Origin: DATAES01 sp036257895
Lineage (GTDB): Bacteria > Actinomycetota > Acidimicrobiia > Acidimicrobiales > JACDCH01
Reading direction: 5' to 3'
NCBI GenBank assembly: GCA_036257895.1
Contig: DATAES010000265.1
Location: 1 to 7,989 of the forward strand
DNA: 7,989 nucleotides
Part shown: piece by piece, positions 6,289 through 7,989 of the stretch
Position numbering within the stretch: the first letter of the stretch is position 1
How the letters are laid out: each line of letters begins with the position of its first letter
Made by a program: the position numbers and the translations under genes
The notes under the pieces: model-generated
The model's database searches: none
What the model saw: the letters and a program-made list of their open reading frames with translations, nothing else
What the model was told of the DNA's origin: nothing

Positions 6289-7989
6289 ATGTTGCCGAGC
6301 AGTTCGGATGCCGACGGACCCCGGAGCAGCAACCTTCGGCGCTGGGGGCCGCTCGCCATCATCGTCGTGATCCTCCTCATCATCGGCGGCGTGGTCCTCG
6401 CGACCCGCGGCGGCGACGACGACAACAAGTCGTCCGCGAGCTCGTCAGCCGGTCCCGCGTTGTCGACCGGTGCGATCAGCTTCAATCAGGCCAAGGAACA
6501 GGGTCGCACCGATCTCACCTTCCCGAAGGGTTGTGACACGTCGACGGGACAGGTCGCGATCCCGACCAATTATCCGGCGGAGTGCTTCGCCAACCTGCCG
6601 GCCGAGACCGATCCGAACACCCAGGGCGTCACGAACGACAGCATCACCGTCGTGGTGTACATCGCGCCGGATCAGGACGCCGTGCTCGATTACATCACCG
6701 CCGCGATCCACAACGAGGACACCGGTGATCAGGCGCAGGAGACGTACGAGGGCTACAACGCGCTGTACCAGGCCTTCTACCAGACGTACGGCCGCAAGGT
6801 GAACCTCAAGTTCTTGCGGGGCTCGGGGCAGTCGACGGATGCCGTTGCCGCGCGCGCCGACGCGGTCAAGGCCAAAGAGGAACTCGGTGCGTTCGCGGTC
6901 TGGGGCGGTCCGGTGCTCACTCGGGCCTGGACTGACGAGCTCAACGCGCGCGGTGTCGTCTGCCTCGGTTGCTTCGGTGTCAACACGCCCCAACCCGATG
7001 TGTTCGCCATCGGCGCCTCGGCCCATCAGAGCAGCGATCAGCTCACCGAGTACATCTCGAAGCGTCTCAACAACAAGCCAGCCAAGTTCGCGGGCGACCC
7101 GGCGCTGCAGTCGCAAAACCGCGTGTTCGGTCACCTGTTCATCACGACGACAGGTGGTGACGAGCAGGCCAACGCCGACAAGCTCCGGGACAAGCTCAGT
7201 GGGCAGGGAGTGAATCTCGGCCCGCGCATTCCCTACACGCTCGACCCTGCTCGTTTGCAGGAGCAAGCCGCGAGCGTGATCTCGCAGCTCAAGCAGGCGG
7301 GTGTCACCTCGGTCATCTTCCAAGGGGATCCCGTAGCGCCGGGAGCGTTCACGCAAGAGGCGACGCGGCAGAACTACTTCCCCGAGTGGATCATCGGCCC
7401 GAGTGCCCTCGTCGACACGACCGCGTTCGGGCGCACGTATGACCAGCAGCAGTGGTCGCACGCGTTCGGCATCTCGGCACTGACGGCACGCATCGATCCT
7501 CAGGTCTCGGATGCGTTCAACCTGTACAAGTGGTTCAACGGCACGACGCCGCCCGCGATCGACACGGCTGGCGTGCTTTGGCCACAGCCAGCCTTGTTCT
7601 ACGCCGCGCTCCAGGCCGCAGGACCGAAGCTGAGCGCCGACACGTTCCGGGCGGGTCTGTTCTCGCTCCCCGGTGCGACCGGCAACGTGACGACGCAGAC
7701 CATCACGTACGGCCAGCACGGCTACTGGCCTGACGGCTCGCAACCGGAGACGTGCAAGACACCTCCGCCGTGTGACGACTACAACGGCATCGACGACTAC
7801 ACCGAGTTCTGGTGGGACGTGAGCGGTACTGGTCCGGATGAGATCCGCAAGGACGGCACCGGGATCATCCAGTACAGCGAGGGCGGCAAGCGGTTCCTGC
7901 CGGGCCAATGGACGCCGGACACGCACGCATTCGACAAGAACGGTGCCGTGGCCATCTACCAGACCCCGCCGGCAGGTGAAGGGGCCAAG
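6289..7989 (+). CDS. LivK-type extracellular solute-binding protein, membrane-anchored, 3' end beyond the window
   Basis: The frame is open from ATG 6289 to the last base (567 codons, no stop), with AGGAG-like AAGGAG at 6277-6282 spaced 6 nt from the start. After a short polar N-terminus with R17-R18, residues 20-39 form one hydrophobic helix, followed by a Gly/Asp/Ser-rich spacer (40-58). No lipobox cysteine follows, so the protein is probably tethered by an uncleaved signal anchor or secreted, not lipidated. The rest resembles periplasmic-binding-protein type I folds (Peripla_BP_6): ITVVVYIAP near 114-122, ELGAFAVWGGPVL (198-210), and VTSVIFQGDPVAPGAF (340-355). Six cysteines in close pairs (82/99, 225/228, 489/495) suggest disulfides outside the membrane. 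It is longer than enteric LivK (about 370 residues), and its end is probably near. It would deliver ligand to the LivHM permease. The gap to the upstream stop is only 11 bp, so it belongs to the same operon. Ligand unknown. Confidence 0.9.
   Translation, partial: MLPSSSDADGPRSSNLRRWGPLAIIVVILLIIGGVVLATRGGDDDNKSSASSSAGPALSTGAISFNQAKEQGRTDLTFPKGCDTSTGQVAIPTNYPAECFANLPAETDPNTQGVTNDSITVVVYIAPDQDAVLDYITAAIHNEDTGDQAQETYEGYNALYQAFYQTYGRKVNLKFLRGSGQSTDAVAARADAVKAKEELGAFAVWGGPVLTRAWTDELNARGVVCLGCFGVNTPQPDVFAIGASAHQSSDQLTEYISKRLNNKPAKFAGDPALQSQNRVFGHLFITTTGGDEQANADKLRDKLSGQGVNLGPRIPYTLDPARLQEQAASVISQLKQAGVTSVIFQGDPVAPGAFTQEATRQNYFPEWIIGPSALVDTTAFGRTYDQQQWSHAFGISALTARIDPQVSDAFNLYKWFNGTTPPAIDTAGVLWPQPALFYAALQAAGPKLSADTFRAGLFSLPGATGNVTTQTITYGQHGYWPDGSQPETCKTPPPCDDYNGIDDYTEFWWDVSGTGPDEIRKDGTGIIQYSEGGKRFLPGQWTPDTHAFDKNGAVAIYQTPPAGEGAK

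Noticed and set aside
6445..7926. A 493-codon open frame on the minus strand, antisense to the binding-protein gene
   Set aside because: Its product is Arg/Leu/Val-rich without a recognisable domain, and the plus strand here encodes a coherent solute-binding protein with a good ribosome-binding site. Long antisense frames are expected in GC-rich DNA.
1..7989. RNA genes, CRISPR arrays, insertion sequences or long repeats
   Set aside because: No tRNA-like cloverleaf, spaced direct repeats, transposase motifs or terminal inverted repeats were seen; the non-coding DNA is limited to gaps of about 76, 25 and 11 bp.

Overview
The window is GC-rich, tightly packed DNA whose coding strands, F420-type oxidoreductase, GTG starts and short divergent gap all point to an actinobacterium. 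I lean toward an Acidimicrobiia-like or other environmental lineage, but the sequence alone cannot fix the taxon. Four complete or nearly complete genes and the tail of a fifth fill almost everything. I see no RNA gene, CRISPR array, insertion sequence or integration scar.

Layout: (1) 1-117, plus strand, the last 38 residues of an acyl-AMP/acyl-CoA ligase (ANL superfamily, fatty-acyl-AMP-ligase-like). (2) 118-193, a convergent gap holding one weak hairpin. (3) 194-1204, minus strand, a complete luciferase-like F420-dependent oxidoreductase. (4) About 1205-1229, a 25-bp divergent gap carrying two opposed -10-like hexamers and overlapping a perfect 16-bp palindrome (1223-1238), probably the operator for both directions. 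(5) 1230-7989, plus strand, a three-gene transporter operon: a LivH-LivM fused permease, then (4-bp overlap) a 971-residue protein joining a 12-helix MFS transporter to LivF-like and LivG-like ATPases, then (11-bp gap) a LivK-type solute-binding protein that is still open at the window's edge.

Together the operon encodes a whole branched-chain-amino-acid-type (HAAT family) ABC importer in three polypeptides: both permease halves in one, both ATPases in another, and a membrane-anchored binding protein. The odd part is the MFS secondary transporter covalently fused ahead of the two ATPases, giving one MFS unit per ABC importer. In the predicted ATPase pair, one composite ATP site looks canonical and the other degenerate. 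The substrate cannot be read from the sequence. HAAT-type importers in actinobacteria often carry substrates other than amino acids, and the neighbouring acyl-adenylating enzyme and F420 oxidoreductase make a carboxylic acid or lipid-like compound a reasonable guess.
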